A model generated the notes under the pieces. The model ran no database searches and was not told the origin of the DNA. It saw only the letters and a program-made list of their open reading frames with translations. 64,000 nt of DNA from Mycobacterium sp. 3519A (lineage in GTDB: Bacteria; Actinomycetota; Actinomycetes; Mycobacteriales; Mycobacteriaceae): contig NZ_OESG01000014.1 in the NCBI RefSeq assembly GCF_900240945.1, forward strand, positions 1 through 64,000, read 5' to 3'. Of the stretch, positions 28,904 to 38,394 are shown piece by piece (positions within the stretch are counted from its first letter, which is position 1; every line of letters begins with the position of its first letter). The translations under genes were made by a program, and so were the position numbers.

Positions 28904-29656
28904 TTACTTCGCGCCCTGCGCGGCGACCGCGGCCGCACCGGCCGCCGCCGCCTCGGGGTCCAGGTACTCCCCGCCGATGACCATGGGTTTGAGGTCGCCG
29001 TCGAGGTCGTAGCGGAGTGGAATCCCGGTCGGGATGTTCAGCCCGACGACCTCCTCGTCAGACATGCCGTCGAGGTATTTCACCAGCGCCCGCAGCGAAT
29101 TGCCGTGCGCGGCGATCAGCACGGTCTTGCCCGCCCGCAGGTCAGGCACGATCGCGCTCTCGTAGTACGGCACGAACCGCTCGACGACGTCCTTGAGGCA
29201 TTCGGTCAGCGGGCCGCCGTTGATGTCGGCGTAGCGGGGATCGGTGTCCTGGCTGTACTTGCTGCCGGGTTCGATCGGCGGCGGCGGGATGTCATAGCTG
29301 CGTCGCCACGCCATGAACTGCTCTTCGCCGTACTTTTCCTTGGTCTCGGCCTTGTTCAGGCCTTGCAGCGCGCCGTAGTGGCGTTCGTTGAGCCGCCAGT
29401 CGCGGTGCACCGGGATCCAGTGCCGGTCGGCGGCGTCCAGCGCCAGGTTGGCGGTGGTGATGGCCCGCCGCAGCAGCGAGGTGTACAGCACGTCGGGTTG
29501 TCGGTCCAACGCCTTGATCAACTCGCCTGCGCGGACGGCCTCGGCGCGGCCCTTGTCGGTGAGGTCGACGTCGACCCACCCGGTGAACAGGTTCTTCGCG
29601 TTCCAGTCACTTTCGCCGTGGCGGAGCAGGATCAAAGTCGCCGAGGAGTCTCCCAT
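28904..29656 (-). CDS. gpmA: 2,3-bisphosphoglycerate-dependent phosphoglycerate mutase
   Basis: This 250-residue glycolytic enzyme interconverts 3- and 2-phosphoglycerate. The phosphohistidine motif is [12 protein letters not shown], with the partner [15 protein letters not shown] and the second His in [10 protein letters not shown]. The length is normal, with a short Ala-rich tail. It corresponds to Rv0489 (gpm1) and precedes senX3-regX3. Rv0488 (LysE family), next door in M. tuberculosis, is absent here: only ten bases separate it from the YbjN gene. Confidence 0.97.
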   Translation of the reverse strand: MGDSSATLILLRHGESDWNAKNLFTGWVDVDLTDKGRAEAVRAGELIKALDRQPDVLYTSLLRRAITTANLALDAADRHWIPVHRDWRLNERHYGALQGLNKAETKEKYGEEQFMAWRRSYDIPPPPIEPGSKYSQDTDPRYADINGGPLTECLKDVVERFVPYYESAIVPDLRAGKTVLIAAHGNSLRALVKYLDGMSDEEVVGLNIPTGIPLRYDLDGDLKPMVIGGEYLDPEAAAAGAAAVAAQGAK

Positions 29657-29666
29657 GGCGAAGAGA

Positions 29667-30185
29667 CTATCCCGATGCTGGATCGTCGTCCTCGTCGATC
29701 AGATGCTCGAACGCCTGCAGGTTCTTCAGCGACTCGCCCCGCTTCACCCGCCACTCCCACTCTTTCTGGATCGACGAGCGAAAACCCAACTCCAGCAACG
29801 TGTTGAAGTCCGAGTCGACAGCCTCGAGCACCTGCCCGAGCACCCGGTCGATCTCGTCGGGAGTCACCGAGGCCAGCGACATCCGGCCGACCAGATAGAT
29901 GTCGCCGACGTTGTCCAGCGTGTAGGCCACGCCGTAGAGCCTGCGGTTGCGCTTGAGCAGGAAGCGGTAGACGCCTTCGTGGTTCTCGTCGGGCTTGCGG
30001 CAGACGAACGCTTCCACCCGCACCGAGTGCTCACCGATGGACAGGATGGTGTTGGTCTTGAGGCGGCGCTCACCCGGCAACTCGACGATGATGCCCGGCA
30101 GGCCGCCGTGCGCCCCCTTGTGCCGTGTGCAGACCAGGCCGTGTTCCTTACAGGTGTCCTCGATGACCTTCGCGACGTCGGTCAC
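29667..30185 (-). CDS. YbjN-domain protein (Rv0487-like)
   Basis: This is a 172-residue protein. GTG 30185 overlaps the mshA stop as GTGA; the longer frame upstream overlaps mshA and is not used. It contains the YbjN type III secretion chaperone-like fold: [20 protein letters not shown] and [20 protein letters not shown], then a charged C-terminus. It is conserved next to mshA in mycobacteria, and its function is unknown. Tight coupling hints at a role related to mycothiol or to MshA stability, which is inference. Confidence 0.88.
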   Translation of the reverse strand: MTDVAKVIEDTCKEHGLVCTRHKGAHGGLPGIIVELPGERRLKTNTILSIGEHSVRVEAFVCRKPDENHEGVYRFLLKRNRRLYGVAYTLDNVGDIYLVGRMSLASVTPDEIDRVLGQVLEAVDSDFNTLLELGFRSSIQKEWEWRVKRGESLKNLQAFEHLIDEDDDPASG

Positions 30186-31486
30186 GCCCGCACGCCTCGC
30201 CGCATCGAGAAGCGACGCCCGTTGCGCCGCGCCGTCACGTCGGGTTCGCGGTGCCGGGCCCGGTAGTCGGAGATGGCGCGGCCATAGCTGGCCAGCAGCG
30301 CGTCGACGGTGTGCTCCCACGAGAACGTTGCGGCATGCTCGACGGCCGCGCGACGCATCGTGTCCGGCCCGCGCTTGAACACCGCATCAAGCGCGTGCGC
30401 CCAGTCGTCGACGTCGTGCCCGTCGACGAGCGCGCCGGTGACACCGTCGCGCACCGCCACCGGCAACCCGCCGACCGCGGCGGCCACCACCGGCGTACCG
30501 CAGGCCTGCGCCTCGATGGCGACCAGCCCGAAGGATTCCGAGTAGCTCGGCACACCGACGATGTTGGCGGCGCGGAACACCTCGACGAGTTGCTCCCGGG
30601 ACTGCGGCGGCAGGAACGTCACGCGCTCAGCGATACCCAGTTCGTCGGCCAGTCGAACGAGCCCGTCGGGGGCCGCCAGCCCGCTGCCCGACGGTCCGCC
30701 CGCCACCAGCACCCGCACGCCGGGCAGTTTGGCCGCCGCGCGCAGCAGCACATCGGGCGCCTTGAGCGGCTGGATGCGGCCGACGAACGCGAGCACCTGC
30801 TCGCCCGCGTCGAGTCCGAGCGCGTTGCGTGCGGCCAGCTTGTCGCCCGGTGTGAACATTTCCAGGTCGACGCCGGGATGCACCACGTCGATGCGGGTCG
30901 GGTCGGCGTTGTGCAGCGAAACCAGTTGCTGCGCTTCGTGTTCGGTGTTGACGATCAGCCGGTCCGCCTCGTCGACCACCTGCTGCTCGCCGACGGCGCG
31001 CAGCGGCGGTTCGGGTGAGTCGCCGTCGGCGAGCGCGGCGTTCTTCACCGCGGCCAGCGTGTGCGCGGTGTGCACCAGCGGCACCGCCCAGCGGTCGCGG
31101 GCCAACCAGCCGACCTGCCCGGACAGCCAGTAGTGCGAATGCACGATGTCGTAGTAGCCCGGCTCGTGGGTGGCCTCCGCACGCAGCACGCCGGCGGTGA
31201 ACGCGCACAGCTGGGTGGGCAGGTCGTACTTGTCCAGACCTTCGAACGGCCCTGCCACCACGTTGCGCACCAGCACGCCGGGCGCCACCCGCACCACCGG
31301 CTGATCGGCCGATGAGGTCGCCCTGGTGAAGATCTCCACCTCGACGCCGCGGCGCGCCATCTGCAGCGCGCTCTGCAGCACGTAGACGTTCATGCCGCCG
31401 GCATCACCGGTGCCCGGCTGGGCCAACGGAGACGTGTGCACCGAGAGCACGGCGACGCGATGTGGCAGATCCGGGGCTAGGCGCAC
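30182..31486 (-). CDS. mshA: D-inositol-3-phosphate glycosyltransferase MshA
   Basis: This 434-residue GT4 enzyme makes the first mycothiol intermediate from UDP-GlcNAc and inositol-3-phosphate. The start is GTG 31486 ([20 protein letters not shown]); the frame further upstream runs through a repeat and is not protein-like. It shows [39 protein letters not shown] and the C-terminal EX7E motif [15 protein letters not shown]. It acts in the cytoplasm. The stop overlaps the YbjN start. Confidence 0.96.
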   Translation of the reverse strand: MRLAPDLPHRVAVLSVHTSPLAQPGTGDAGGMNVYVLQSALQMARRGVEVEIFTRATSSADQPVVRVAPGVLVRNVVAGPFEGLDKYDLPTQLCAFTAGVLRAEATHEPGYYDIVHSHYWLSGQVGWLARDRWAVPLVHTAHTLAAVKNAALADGDSPEPPLRAVGEQQVVDEADRLIVNTEHEAQQLVSLHNADPTRIDVVHPGVDLEMFTPGDKLAARNALGLDAGEQVLAFVGRIQPLKAPDVLLRAAAKLPGVRVLVAGGPSGSGLAAPDGLVRLADELGIAERVTFLPPQSREQLVEVFRAANIVGVPSYSESFGLVAIEAQACGTPVVAAAVGGLPVAVRDGVTGALVDGHDVDDWAHALDAVFKRGPDTMRRAAVEHAATFSWEHTVDALLASYGRAISDYRARHREPDVTARRNGRRFSMRRGVRA

Positions 31487-31512
31487 ACAGACATGTCTAC
31501 ACCTGAGTCCTG

Positions 31513-31577
31513 TTCGCCGAGACTGCAGCCATGCACGCAAAGTGCGAGTGGGGGCGTGCTGGAATACCGTTTCGGCG
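31513..31577. repeat. Palindromic intergenic repeat, family B, copy 2
   Basis: This copy matches 15124-15188 at 51 of 65 positions without gaps, including AAAGTGCGAG and the arm GGAAT.CCGTTTCG. Here the left arm has decayed, so pairing is only partial (about 15 of 22). It begins six bases after the ROK gene stop, the same place as copy 1 relative to its gene. Confidence 0.75.
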
Positions 31578-31583
31578 CTGAAA

Positions 31584-32885
31584 TCAGGCGGAACGGCGGC
31601 TCTGCGCGCGGCGCATCGCGCCGATCGGGTCGGCGTACAGCCCACCCAGTGACACCACACCGGCGCCCGCTTCCTGCACCCGGTTGCCGAATGCGGTGAT
31701 CCGGATGTCGCGGGCAGGCAGCACGGACCGCTCGGCGTAGGCCGCCTCGACCAGGCTCATGCCCTCGGGGTACTCGGTGAACGCCTGGCCGCCGACCACC
31801 AGGTCGTCGGGGTTGAGCATGTCGCGCAACAACGCCAGGGCCTCGCCGAGCACGCGGGCCCGCTCGGCCAGCAACGCGCGCGCCTGCTCGTTGCCCTGCC
31901 GGGCGGCCTTCGTCACGGCGGTCACCGTCGACGACGGTCCCTCGGCGGGAACGATGCGTGCCTTGCGGGCAGCGACGAGCACCGCTTCGTCGCTCACCGT
32001 AGACTCCAATTGCCCTGTGCCGCCGAGCAATTCGGACTGCGCGGGCAGCCCGGCGATGGTGCCGGGGCCGCTGGTCGGCGAGTGCACCCGACCGCCGATC
32101 GACAGCGCGTAGCCGACCGTCTCGCGGGCGTACACGTAAAGACTCGTTGTCGACGGGGTGGGCTGGCGGCGTACGCCTAGCAACAATTCAGCACCGGCCA
32201 TCGCGTCGACGTGGGATGCGACCGACACCGGCAGGCTGAGCGTCTCGGCCAGCACGGGGCCGACCGGGGCCTCGGTCCAGCCGAGCCGCGGGTGGTCGAG
32301 ATATCCGGTGGTGCTGTCGACGACGCCGCCCGCCGCGACACCCACCCACAGCGGGCGCCTGCGGTGCCAGCGGCTCAGGTAGCGGCGGGCACTGCCTGCC
32401 AGCGACGCCAACGCGGCGGTCTGCGTACCGCGCGGGGTCGGCGTCTCCACCGCGTCGAGTGTGCGGCCGAACAGATCGGTGGCCACGATGCTGGTGGTCC
32501 GCGCGCCGATGTGGATGCCGAGCGTCAGGAACGGCTCGTGGTTCACCTCGACCGGCACGCGGGGCCTGCCGATCGCGCCGGACACCGCGAGGTCGGCCCG
32601 CTCCCGCAGCACACCGGCGTCCAGCAGCGCCGTCACCTGGCGGTTCACCGTGGCGATCGACAACTGGGTGACCTGGGCGATGACGTCGCGGGCGATCGGC
32701 CCGCGCAGGCGCGCCGCGCTGAACACCGAGGCGGCCGCGGCGTCGGCGACCTTCAACGACGGTGCGATCACATGGGGCCGCGCCTGGGGGTACCTCCCGC
32801 TTGCGGGGGACAACGCCCGCTTGGTGTGTGCGACGGAAACGGCGGCGGTCGGCTGACGGAGGGTGGTGGTGGCGGAAGTACGCAC
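31584..32885 (-). CDS. ROK family transcriptional regulator (Rv0485-like)
   Basis: This protein has about 433 residues. GTG 32885 has AAGGACAG upstream and is preferred to the start at 32927. An N-terminal winged helix ([20 protein letters not shown] then [18 protein letters not shown]) is followed by a ROK sugar-kinase-like domain with [15 protein letters not shown]. The usual CGCxGCxE zinc motif is missing and the whole protein has no cysteine, so it is a non-canonical ROK regulator. It corresponds to Rv0485. It is divergent from an SDR gene, with a perfect palindrome between them. Confidence 0.88.
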   Translation of the reverse strand: MRTSATTTLRQPTAAVSVAHTKRALSPASGRYPQARPHVIAPSLKVADAAAASVFSAARLRGPIARDVIAQVTQLSIATVNRQVTALLDAGVLRERADLAVSGAIGRPRVPVEVNHEPFLTLGIHIGARTTSIVATDLFGRTLDAVETPTPRGTQTAALASLAGSARRYLSRWHRRRPLWVGVAAGGVVDSTTGYLDHPRLGWTEAPVGPVLAETLSLPVSVASHVDAMAGAELLLGVRRQPTPSTTSLYVYARETVGYALSIGGRVHSPTSGPGTIAGLPAQSELLGGTGQLESTVSDEAVLVAARKARIVPAEGPSSTVTAVTKAARQGNEQARALLAERARVLGEALALLRDMLNPDDLVVGGQAFTEYPEGMSLVEAAYAERSVLPARDIRITAFGNRVQEAGAGVVSLGGLYADPIGAMRRAQSRRSA

Positions 32886-33056
32886 GGGTCTGTCCTTTGT
32901 CGAAGTCGGCTGGTGGGTCCGGGCCACACCTGGCGACTCAGCGGGACAGAAAGAAGTCCGAGATCAGTCAGGCGCGGCGAGAAGCGCGACAACAACAACA
33001 GCGCCATGCAGCGACTGCGGCCTGACTGTTGGTGGACACACGCTGAACTTAGCACG

Positions 33057-33070
33057 CCAACTAAAGTTGG
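33057..33070. promoter_or_regulatory. Perfect palindrome in the ROK-SDR divergent promoter
   Basis: CCAACT-AA-AGTTGG is a perfect 14-base palindrome four bases before the SDR start. An imperfect further half, AACTTAG, lies eight bases upstream. It is the best candidate operator in the 189-base divergent region and could bind the ROK regulator. The rest of that gap shows no clear signal. Confidence 0.45.
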
Positions 33071-33074
33071 GCAG

Positions 33075-33839
33075 ATGACGACACCAAACGCTGACGGACG
33101 GGTCGCGGTGGTCACCGGCGCCAGCGCCGGCATCGGCGAAGCGACCGCGAGAACCCTTGCAGTGCAAGGCTTTCACGTCGTCTGCGTGGCCCGGCGGGAA
33201 GGGCCGATCAAGGCCCTCGCAGAGCAGATCGGCGGCACCGCGATTGTGGTGGACGTCACATCCGATGCCGACGTATCGGCGCTGGCGTCGGCCCTGGACC
33301 GGGTCGACGTGCTCGTCAACAACGCGGGCGGCGCGCGCGGGCTGGAACCGGTGGCCGAAGCCGACCTGGACAACTGGCGGTGGATGTGGGAGGTCAACGT
33401 GCTCGGCACGCTGCGCGTCACCCGCGCCCTGCTGCCCAAGCTGATCGACTCCGGCGACGGCCTGATCGTCACGGTCACGTCCACCTCGGCGCTCGAGACG
33501 TACGACAACGGCGCCGGCTACACCTCGGCCAAACACGCCCAGGGTGTGCTGCACCGCACGCTGCGCAGCGAGCTACTCGGAAAACCGGTGCGGCTCACCG
33601 AAATTGCGCCCGGAATGGTGAAGACCGACTTCTCGCTGCGCCGGTTCGGCGGCGACGAGGAGCGCGCCGCCAAGGTGTACGAGGGCGTCACACCGCTGGT
33701 GGCCGAGGACATCGCCGAGGTGATTGGGTTCGTGGCCAGCCGGCCATCGCACGTCGACCTGGATCTGATCGTGATCAGGCCGCGCGATCAGGTCAGCGGG
33801 GCGAGCGGGTCGCGGTTCAACCGCCAGGCTGGCCGTTGA
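33075..33839 (+). CDS. Short-chain dehydrogenase/reductase (Rv0484c-like)
   Basis: This 254-residue classical SDR shows [20 protein letters not shown] (TGxxxGxG), VLVNNAGG, Ser in [10 protein letters not shown] and the catalytic YTSAKHA (YxxxK). ATG 33075 starts it; the longer frame upstream is not coding. It is related to NADP-dependent YdfG-like oxidoreductases of 3-hydroxy acids. It is divergent from the ROK gene. The last 23 bases overlap the convergent lprQ gene. Confidence 0.92.
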   Translation: MTTPNADGRVAVVTGASAGIGEATARTLAVQGFHVVCVARREGPIKALAEQIGGTAIVVDVTSDADVSALASALDRVDVLVNNAGGARGLEPVAEADLDNWRWMWEVNVLGTLRVTRALLPKLIDSGDGLIVTVTSTSALETYDNGAGYTSAKHAQGVLHRTLRSELLGKPVRLTEIAPGMVKTDFSLRRFGGDEERAAKVYEGVTPLVAEDIAEVIGFVASRPSHVDLDLIVIRPRDQVSGASGSRFNRQAGR

Positions 33840-35106
33840 CGGGCTGAGGCGCATCCGTCGGCGTCACGGGCGCGGTGCTCGGGATCTGCGACGGTGAGGC
33901 CTGCGGCGTCAACGCCGACATCGCCACCCACTGGTCCCACGGCACGGCCCAGTCCCACAGGTCGCCGTCGGCGTACGACAACTCGATCGACGTGCCGGTG
34001 ACCTCGACCGGGTCGCCGTACATGGCGCTGTTGAAGTACTGCTCGGCGTCGCCGGTGGACAGGTTGATGCAGCCGTTGGTGACGTTGGTGTTGCCCTGGG
34101 CACCGGAACTGGCCGGGTTGGCGTGAATGAACTCGCCGTTGTTGGAGATCCGCACCGCCCAGCGTTCGTGCACGTTGCTGTATCCGGCCGCCGGGTTCGA
34201 CATGTAGAAGTCGGCGTACTTCTCGGTGACGACGTGGATGCCGCTGCGGGTGATGTTGCGCGGCAGGTCGCCCTCCCCGTAGCTGCACGGGAAGTCCATG
34301 ATCACCGCGCCGGAGCCGTCGAGCACCTGGATGCGGTGCGACGACGCCTCCGCCTTGACCACCTGGCGGCGGCCGATCTGGAAGTTCAGGGTGATGTCCT
34401 GCGCGCCGTAGGCGTCGTCCCCGAAGTCGACGCCGTAGAGCCTGGCGTCGACGCTGACCTTGGTGCCTGCCGGGTAGTAGTCCTTGGTGCGGTAGTGCAC
34501 CCGCGAACCGCCGACCTCGTCGGGCAGCCACGCCCAACTGCCCTCAACGGGCGGATCGGTGGTGACCTTCAGCGCCTTCTCGACCGATGCCTTGTCGCTG
34601 ATGGACGCGTCGAACTGGATGATGATCGGCGCGGCGACCCCGACCGTCTGGCCGTCGGCGAGCTGGAATTGGCCGTTGACCTGTTTGGTCGGGTTGATCG
34701 TCGTGAAATTGCCCTGCACCGGGACGGCCTTGCCGTCGTGGCCGACGACCGATCCCGCCCAGTTGTAGGAGGCGCCGTAGCCGAGCGGTTCGGTGACGGT
34801 GAAGCTGGTGCGGTCGCGGTTGAGCGCCCCGGCCACCACCTTGCCGTCGGCGTTGGTCAATGCGACCTTCTGGAACCATCCGTCCTTGACGTCGACGCGC
34901 ACCGGCCCGACCGGTTTGACGTCGGTAGCCGCATTGTCGGGCTGATAGCTGATCGACGGCGCGGGCAGCTCGGCAGGGGCTTCTGCCGTACCTTTGCTGA
35001 TTTTGCTGCCGCAGGCAGCCAACGCGCCCGGCGCGACGACTCCGACCGCGAGGGCGGTCAGGATGCGCCGCCTGTTCAGCGGGGGCACGGGATCGGCTGG
35101 GCTCAC
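33817..35106 (-). CDS. lprQ: L,D-transpeptidase lipoprotein LprQ (LdtMt5 type)
   Basis: This 429-residue exported enzyme forms 3-3 crosslinks in peptidoglycan. The start is GTG 35106. A lipoprotein signal ends in the lipobox LAAC (Cys near residue 32). Two Ig-like domains span about 45-250, followed by the YkuD domain. The catalytic block reads [14 protein letters not shown] and [10 protein letters not shown], with the nucleophilic Cys. The C-terminus is Pro/Thr-rich. It corresponds to Rv0483 and is 15 bases downstream of murB. Confidence 0.94.
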   Translation of the reverse strand: MSPADPVPPLNRRRILTALAVGVVAPGALAACGSKISKGTAEAPAELPAPSISYQPDNAATDVKPVGPVRVDVKDGWFQKVALTNADGKVVAGALNRDRTSFTVTEPLGYGASYNWAGSVVGHDGKAVPVQGNFTTINPTKQVNGQFQLADGQTVGVAAPIIIQFDASISDKASVEKALKVTTDPPVEGSWAWLPDEVGGSRVHYRTKDYYPAGTKVSVDARLYGVDFGDDAYGAQDITLNFQIGRRQVVKAEASSHRIQVLDGSGAVIMDFPCSYGEGDLPRNITRSGIHVVTEKYADFYMSNPAAGYSNVHERWAVRISNNGEFIHANPASSGAQGNTNVTNGCINLSTGDAEQYFNSAMYGDPVEVTGTSIELSYADGDLWDWAVPWDQWVAMSALTPQASPSQIPSTAPVTPTDAPQPVNGQPGG

Positions 35107-35121
35107 GTGGACCCAGGGTAC

Positions 35122-36168
35122 CTAGAGAACCGCCCCAATCAGAATTGGCTCAGGTGTGAGTTCGATCCCGAAAACCTCCCGAACACCATCGCGTACCGTC
35201 CTGGCCAGCGCGATCACGTCGGCGGTGGTGGCGTTGCCACGGTTGGTGATCGCCAGCGCATGTTTGGTCGACAGCCGGGCGGCGGCGTCGTCTCCGGGGT
35301 AGCCCTTGCCGAATCCGGCGCGCTCCACCAGCCAGCCAGCGGCGAGCTTGACGCCGCCCGGGGCGGGGTAGTTCGGCACCGGACCCTCGACGCTGTTCGC
35401 GAGGCGCTCGAACTCCGCGGGCGCGACGACGGGGTTGGTGAAGAACGACCCGACGCTCCAGGTGTCGTGGTCGGCCTCGTCGAGCACCATGCCCTTGCCT
35501 GCGCGCAGCGCGAGCACCGCCTCACGGACGCGGGTGGGGTCGGCGCGCGATCCCGGTTCGGCGTCCAGCGCGGCGGCAAGTTCGCCGTAGCGCAGCGGTG
35601 CGCTGTGGCCGTCGGCGTTCAGCGCGAACTCCACCTCGAGCACGACAGCAGCCTGCGAATGCTTGAGAATGCTTGTCCGGTAACCGAATTCGAGGACCTC
35701 CGGAGATACCCAGTGATCCTCGCCGGTGCGGCGGTCGAGCAGTCGGACGCGGCGGATGACGTCGGCGACCTCGGCGCCGTACGCGCCGACGTTCTGCACC
35801 GGCGTCGCGCCCGCCGATCCGGGGATGCCGGACAGGCACTCCAACCCGCCCAGCCCGTGCGCCAGCGCGGTGACCACCACGTCGTCCCAGGCGGCGCCGG
35901 CCTCGACGCGGACGACGTTGCCGTCGACGGTGACCTCGGTGTTCGCCAGCAGCACGACGGTCAGGTCGGTCAGGTCGTCGGCGAGCACCACGTTCGATCC
36001 GCCCGCCAACACCAGGGCGTCATCGAGGCTGCGCAGCGTCGCGACGATCTGCTCGGTGCTCGTACACGTGATCAACCGGCGCGCAACGGGTCCGATGCGC
36101 AGCGTGGTCAGCGGCGCCAGGGGCACGTCCTCGGCGACAGCCGCACCCCCCAACTCCAGACCGGTCAC
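35122..36168 (-). CDS. murB: UDP-N-acetylenolpyruvoylglucosamine reductase
   Basis: This 348-residue FAD enzyme converts UDP-GlcNAc-enolpyruvate to UDP-MurNAc with NADPH. It shows [30 protein letters not shown] (FAD), [28 protein letters not shown] and the catalytic Ser/Glu region [10 protein letters not shown]. The GTG start is at 36168. It is co-oriented with lprQ, so two peptidoglycan steps are coupled. It is divergent (26 bases) from the DUF2505 gene. Confidence 0.97.
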   Translation of the reverse strand: MTGLELGGAAVAEDVPLAPLTTLRIGPVARRLITCTSTEQIVATLRSLDDALVLAGGSNVVLADDLTDLTVVLLANTEVTVDGNVVRVEAGAAWDDVVVTALAHGLGGLECLSGIPGSAGATPVQNVGAYGAEVADVIRRVRLLDRRTGEDHWVSPEVLEFGYRTSILKHSQAAVVLEVEFALNADGHSAPLRYGELAAALDAEPGSRADPTRVREAVLALRAGKGMVLDEADHDTWSVGSFFTNPVVAPAEFERLANSVEGPVPNYPAPGGVKLAAGWLVERAGFGKGYPGDDAAARLSTKHALAITNRGNATTADVIALARTVRDGVREVFGIELTPEPILIGAVL

Positions 36169-36194
36169 GGGCGGTAACGGTAGCCTGGCCAGCT

Positions 36195-36704
36195 ATGCCG
36201 CGTTCATTCGACATGGCTACCGAATACGGGGGATCCGTCGAACAAGTCCACCAGGCATTCAGCGATGAACAGTATTGGCTGGCGCGACTGGCCGGTTCCG
36301 GTGCCGACGCCTATTCGCTGGACACATTGACAGTCGACGACAGTGGCATCGACATCGTCACCACCCAGCGGCTGCGGTCCGACCGGCTGCCCGCGGTGGT
36401 GACCCAGTTCCATCGCGGCGACCTGGCGCTGATTCGCGAGGAGAAGTGGGCGCCGATCCGCGATGCGCGGTCGACCGCGACCATCGCGCTGACGGTCATC
36501 GGAGCACCCGCGACGCTGCACGGCGACGCCGTACTAATCTCTGCCAACTCCGGAACCGGCTCGCGGCTGGATTTTCACGCCACCGTCCAGGTCAACGTGC
36601 CGCTCGTCGGCGGCAAGATCGAGAAGTTCATCGGCAGCCAACTGGTCGACCTGCTCATCGCGGAACAGCGGTTCACCACGGTGTGGATCACCGAGAATGC
36701 GTGA
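36195..36704 (+). CDS. DUF2505 family protein (SRPBCC-like)
   Basis: This 169-residue protein begins MPRSFDMATEYGGSVEQVHQ and resembles a START/SRPBCC lipid-binding fold: VHQAFSDEQYWLARLAG, IVTTQRLRSDRLPAVV and GSQLVDLLIAEQRFTTVWI. It corresponds to Rv0481c, conserved in mycobacteria and of unknown function. It probably binds a small hydrophobic ligand. It is followed by the methyltransferase gene. Confidence 0.88.
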   Translation: MPRSFDMATEYGGSVEQVHQAFSDEQYWLARLAGSGADAYSLDTLTVDDSGIDIVTTQRLRSDRLPAVVTQFHRGDLALIREEKWAPIRDARSTATIALTVIGAPATLHGDAVLISANSGTGSRLDFHATVQVNVPLVGGKIEKFIGSQLVDLLIAEQRFTTVWITENA

Positions 36705-36751
36705 GGTGTCGGTGAAAATGGACGCGTACCGCTGGCAGGGGGCGCTGGACG

Positions 36752-37573
36752 CTGACTGGATCTCCGAACCCCACTAGACCGGTAGGTGCCGTCACGCGCG
36801 GCACCACGGGTCACAACCGGTTGCGCCGCAGCGACCGGTGGCTGGTGCATTCGCGACGGGTGCGCGCGGCGGTGCAGGCGGCGGCCGATCCGCTGGTGAT
36901 CGACCTCGGCTACGGCGCGCTGCCGGTGACGACGCTGGAGCTGGCGGCGCGGCTGCGCGTGGTGCGCGCCGACGTGCGTGTGGTCGGGCTGGAGATCCAC
37001 CCGGAGCGGGTTGTACCGCCCCGCGAAGGCGTCGAATTCGGGCTCGGTGGTTTCGAATTGGCAGGCCGCACACCGGTTCTGGTGCGAGCGTTCAACGTGT
37101 TGCGGCAGTACCCGGTGGAGGCGGTGGCCGAAGCGTGGGCGACCATGCAGGCGCGCCTGGCGCCTGGCGGGCTCATTGTCGACGGCACCTGCGACGAGTT
37201 GGGCCGCCGCTGCTGTTGGGTGCTGCTCGACGCGTCGGGACCGCTGAGCCTGACGTTGGCGTGCGATCCGTTCGCGATCGAGCGGCCGTCGGATCTGGCC
37301 GAGCGGCTGCCCAAGGTGCTGATCCACCACAACGTCGACGGCCAGCCCATCCACTCGCTGCTTACGGCGGCCGACCGGGCGTGGGCCACCGTGGCGGGCC
37401 ACGGCGTGTTCGGGCCGCGGGTGCGCTGGCGGGCGATGCTGGAACTGCTGCGCGACGAGGGCCTACCCGTCGAGCCACCCCGACGGCGGATGCGCGACGG
37501 CGTTCTCACAGTGCCGTGGTCTGATGTCGCCCCCGTCGGGACTCCGTGGAATCTGGGCGCGCCACTAGGCTGA
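36752..37573 (+). CDS. SAM-dependent methyltransferase-like protein with a non-standard start
   Basis: From the first standard start, TTG 36821, the protein has 250 residues. The reading frame is open upstream to 36716 and encodes RPVGAVTRGTTGHNRLRRSD. That looks like the real N-terminus of this family, but it has no ATG, GTG or TTG. CTG 36752 is my best guess (273 residues). A Rossmann-like motif VIDLGYGALPVTTLEL (GxGxxP) fits a class I methyltransferase, followed by VGLEIHPERV and ARLAPGGLIVDGTCDELGRR. The C-terminus is DVAPVGTPWNLGAPLG. The substrate is unknown. Confidence 0.75.
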   Translation: MTGSPNPTRPVGAVTRGTTGHNRLRRSDRWLVHSRRVRAAVQAAADPLVIDLGYGALPVTTLELAARLRVVRADVRVVGLEIHPERVVPPREGVEFGLGGFELAGRTPVLVRAFNVLRQYPVEAVAEAWATMQARLAPGGLIVDGTCDELGRRCCWVLLDASGPLSLTLACDPFAIERPSDLAERLPKVLIHHNVDGQPIHSLLTAADRAWATVAGHGVFGPRVRWRAMLELLRDEGLPVEPPRRRMRDGVLTVPWSDVAPVGTPWNLGAPLG

Positions 37574-37578
37574 GACCC

Positions 37579-38394
37579 ATGCGAATCGCCCTCGCGCAGA
37601 TCCAGAGCGGTACCGAACCGTCGGCCAATCTCGGCCTGGTCGAGGAGTACACCCGGCGAGCCGCCGAGCAGGGCGCCCGCCTGGTGCTGTTCCCCGAGGC
37701 GACGATGTGCCGGTTCGGGGTGCCACTCGCGCCGATCGCCGAACCGCTGGACGGACCGTGGGCCACCGGGGTGCGGGCGGTCGCCGAACAGACCGGGGTC
37801 GTGGTGGTGGCGGGCATGTTCACCCCGTCCGACGACGGCCGGGTGACCAACACGCTGATCGCGACGGGTCCCGGCGTCGAGGCGCACTACGACAAGATCC
37901 ATCTGTACGACGCGTTCGGTTTCGCCGAATCCGACACCGTCGCGCCGGGCCACGAGCCCGTGCTGATCACCGTCGACGGCGTGCACGTCGGCCTTACCCT
38001 CTGCTACGACGTGCGCTTCCCGGAGCTGTACGTCGAATTGGCCGGGCGCGGAGCACAACTCATCACCGTGCACGCCGCGTGGGGCACCGGCCGCGGCAAG
38101 CTCGAGCAGTGGACGCTGCTGGCGCGGGCCCGCGCGATCGATACGACGGGCATCGTCGCAGCGGTCGACCAGGCCTACCCGGGCGACGAACTGGCCAAGG
38201 TCGGACCGGTCGGCGTCGGCGGCAGCGTGGTGGCGTCGGCGGTCGGCGAGGTGCTGGCGTCGGCCGGTGCGGATCCGCAGCTGCTGGTGACCGATCTCGA
38301 CCTCGACACCGCGCAGAAGGCCCGCGAGACGATCGCGGTATTGCGCAACCGCGCGGAGTTCACCCGTCTCGCTAAGGCAGAATCGCTCAGGTGA
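37579..38394 (+). CDS. Carbon-nitrogen hydrolase (nitrilase superfamily)
   Basis: This 271-residue enzyme has its start at ATG 37579, five bases after the methyltransferase stop. The catalytic triad is visible: Glu in LVLFPEATMC, Lys in YDKIHLYDAFGF, and Cys in GLTLCYDVRFPELY. It resembles the Nit1/Nit2 amidase branch that repairs deaminated glutathione or acts on omega-amides. It corresponds to Rv0480c, annotated as an amidohydrolase. Its stop overlaps the next gene start as GTGA. Confidence 0.92.
   Translation: MRIALAQIQSGTEPSANLGLVEEYTRRAAEQGARLVLFPEATMCRFGVPLAPIAEPLDGPWATGVRAVAEQTGVVVVAGMFTPSDDGRVTNTLIATGPGVEAHYDKIHLYDAFGFAESDTVAPGHEPVLITVDGVHVGLTLCYDVRFPELYVELAGRGAQLITVHAAWGTGRGKLEQWTLLARARAIDTTGIVAAVDQAYPGDELAKVGPVGVGGSVVASAVGEVLASAGADPQLLVTDLDLDTAQKARETIAVLRNRAEFTRLAKAESLR

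Noticed and set aside
31487..31660. Extended N-terminus of MshA up to 31660
   Set aside because: The extra 58 codons cover the family B repeat and overlap the upstream ROK gene. MshA proteins start near the [11 protein letters not shown] segment.
36718..36777. 19-codon ORF overlapping the start of the methyltransferase gene
   Set aside because: It is very short and in a different frame. I considered a frameshift joining it to the methyltransferase, but it has no similarity to the expected N-terminus.
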